From Streptococcus sp. 1643 (GTDB lineage: Bacteria > Bacillota > Bacilli > Lactobacillales > Streptococcaceae): a stretch of DNA of 64,000 nt. The notes below the pieces were generated by a model. That model was not told where the DNA came from, ran no database searches, and saw only the letters and a list, made by a program, of their open reading frames with translations. The stretch's first letter is position 1, and each line of letters opens with the position of its first letter. This document shows, piece after piece, positions 63,572-64,000 of this stretch. The stretch spans positions 1,834,955 to 1,898,954 of the forward strand of contig NZ_CP040231.1 of NCBI RefSeq assembly GCF_006228325.1. The letters are read 5' to 3'. A program made the position numbers and the translations under genes.

Positions 63572-64000
63572 TTGAAAGAAAAGCAATTTTGGAATCGTAT
63601 TTTAGAATTTGCTCAAGAAAGATTGACAAGATCTATGTATGATTTCTATGCTACACCTGCTGAACTCATCAAAGTAGAAGAAAACACAGCTACTATATTT
63701 CTACCGAGATCAGAGATGGAAATGGTGTGGGAAAAGCAATTAAAAGATATTATTATTGCTGCTGGTTTTGAAATTTATGATTCTGAAATCAAACCTCACT
63801 ATATTTTCACTAAACCTCAGAGCACAGAATCTCCTCAAGTAAATGATACGAATAGTGTCTCTACTTACGATTATACACCTGCACTACCAACGATTCCCTA
63901 TTCTGAAACAGGATTAAAAGAAAAATATACCTTTGATAACTTTATTCAAGGTGATGGGAATGTTTGGGCGGTGTCTGCTGCACTAGCTGTATCTGAAGAT
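63572..64000 (+). CDS. dnaA: Chromosomal replication initiator DnaA, N-terminal part
   Basis: The start is TTG at 63572 with AAGGAGG about nine bases upstream. The visible 143 residues begin [20 protein letters not shown], the DnaA domain I, followed by the flexible linker and the start of the AAA+ domain ([20 protein letters not shown]). The right edge cuts the gene before Walker A. It opens oriC as the first gene of the chromosome. Confidence 0.96.
   Translation, partial: MKEKQFWNRILEFAQERLTRSMYDFYATPAELIKVEENTATIFLPRSEMEMVWEKQLKDIIIAAGFEIYDSEIKPHYIFTKPQSTESPQVNDTNSVSTYDYTPALPTIPYSETGLKEKYTFDNFIQGDGNVWAVSAALAVSED

Noticed and set aside
63847..63854. TACGAATA inside dnaA as a ComX box
   Set aside because: It lies within the coding frame with no gene start nearby; an 8-mer match is expected by chance in this much sequence.

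Overview
The window comes from a mitis-group Streptococcus, close to S. pneumoniae, S. mitis or S. oralis. It holds the left flank of the replication origin: dnaA starts at the right edge, with parB, htrA, rlmH, tRNA-Arg, comCDE, tRNA-Glu and tRNA-Asn before it. The gene order from cbpD through comFA/comFC, tsf/rpsB, pcsB, mreCD, ecfT/A2/A1, pgsA, rodZ, recF, guaB and trpS to dnaA is the one I know from pneumococcus. Choline-binding repeats, ComX-type promoter boxes and a 17-residue competence pheromone support the same placement. The exact species cannot be fixed from the sequence alone.

Positions 1 to about 10.7 kb are an integrated, phage-derived element without structural genes. It looks like a satellite prophage (phage-inducible chromosomal island type); its left end may lie outside the window. 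A leftward cluster of small genes (about 6.1 to 2.3 kb) ends in a VapE-type P-loop replication protein. Just beyond it is a cluster of GGTAGTCA repeats around a very AT-rich stretch, a likely replication origin. Further left are a coiled-coil protein gene, G-rich repeats and an HNH endonuclease gene that appears frameshifted in a G7 run. A divergent cro/repressor switch at 6.4 to 7.3 kb controls the element. A rightward cargo segment follows (DUF4177-like protein, then an overlapping two-gene cassette resembling DUF6978 plus DUF1828), then a tyrosine integrase. A promoter and terminator facing right between two leftward genes predict a small RNA near 5.8 kb.

From 11 to 24 kb there are two large LPXTG surface proteins: one with Spy0128-like isopeptide domains and a 22-unit proline-rich repeat, one with six long helical repeats. 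There are also a TPP-riboswitch-controlled thiamine/pyrimidine ABC transport operon, polA, and a CbpD-like choline-binding CHAP hydrolase.

From 24 to 51 kb is core chromosome, mostly leftward and so co-directional with replication away from the origin. It covers DNA replication (dnaB), translation (rplI, rpsB, tsf, trpS, hpf), c-di-AMP turnover (gdpP), DNA uptake (comFA/comFC with a perfect ComX box), cysteine synthesis (cysK), cell division and shape (pcsB, mreCD, rodZ), ECF vitamin uptake, phospholipid synthesis (pgsA), recombination (recF), GMP synthesis (guaB) and an ABC-F ATPase.

From 52 to 64 kb are YfhO and YhgE/Pip membrane proteins, a TetR regulator, three tRNAs, the competence quorum-sensing operon with a well-formed ComE site, rlmH, CiaR-controlled htrA, parB, oriC and the start of dnaA. 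Two parS sites lie inside coding genes, in ecfA1 and yfhO.
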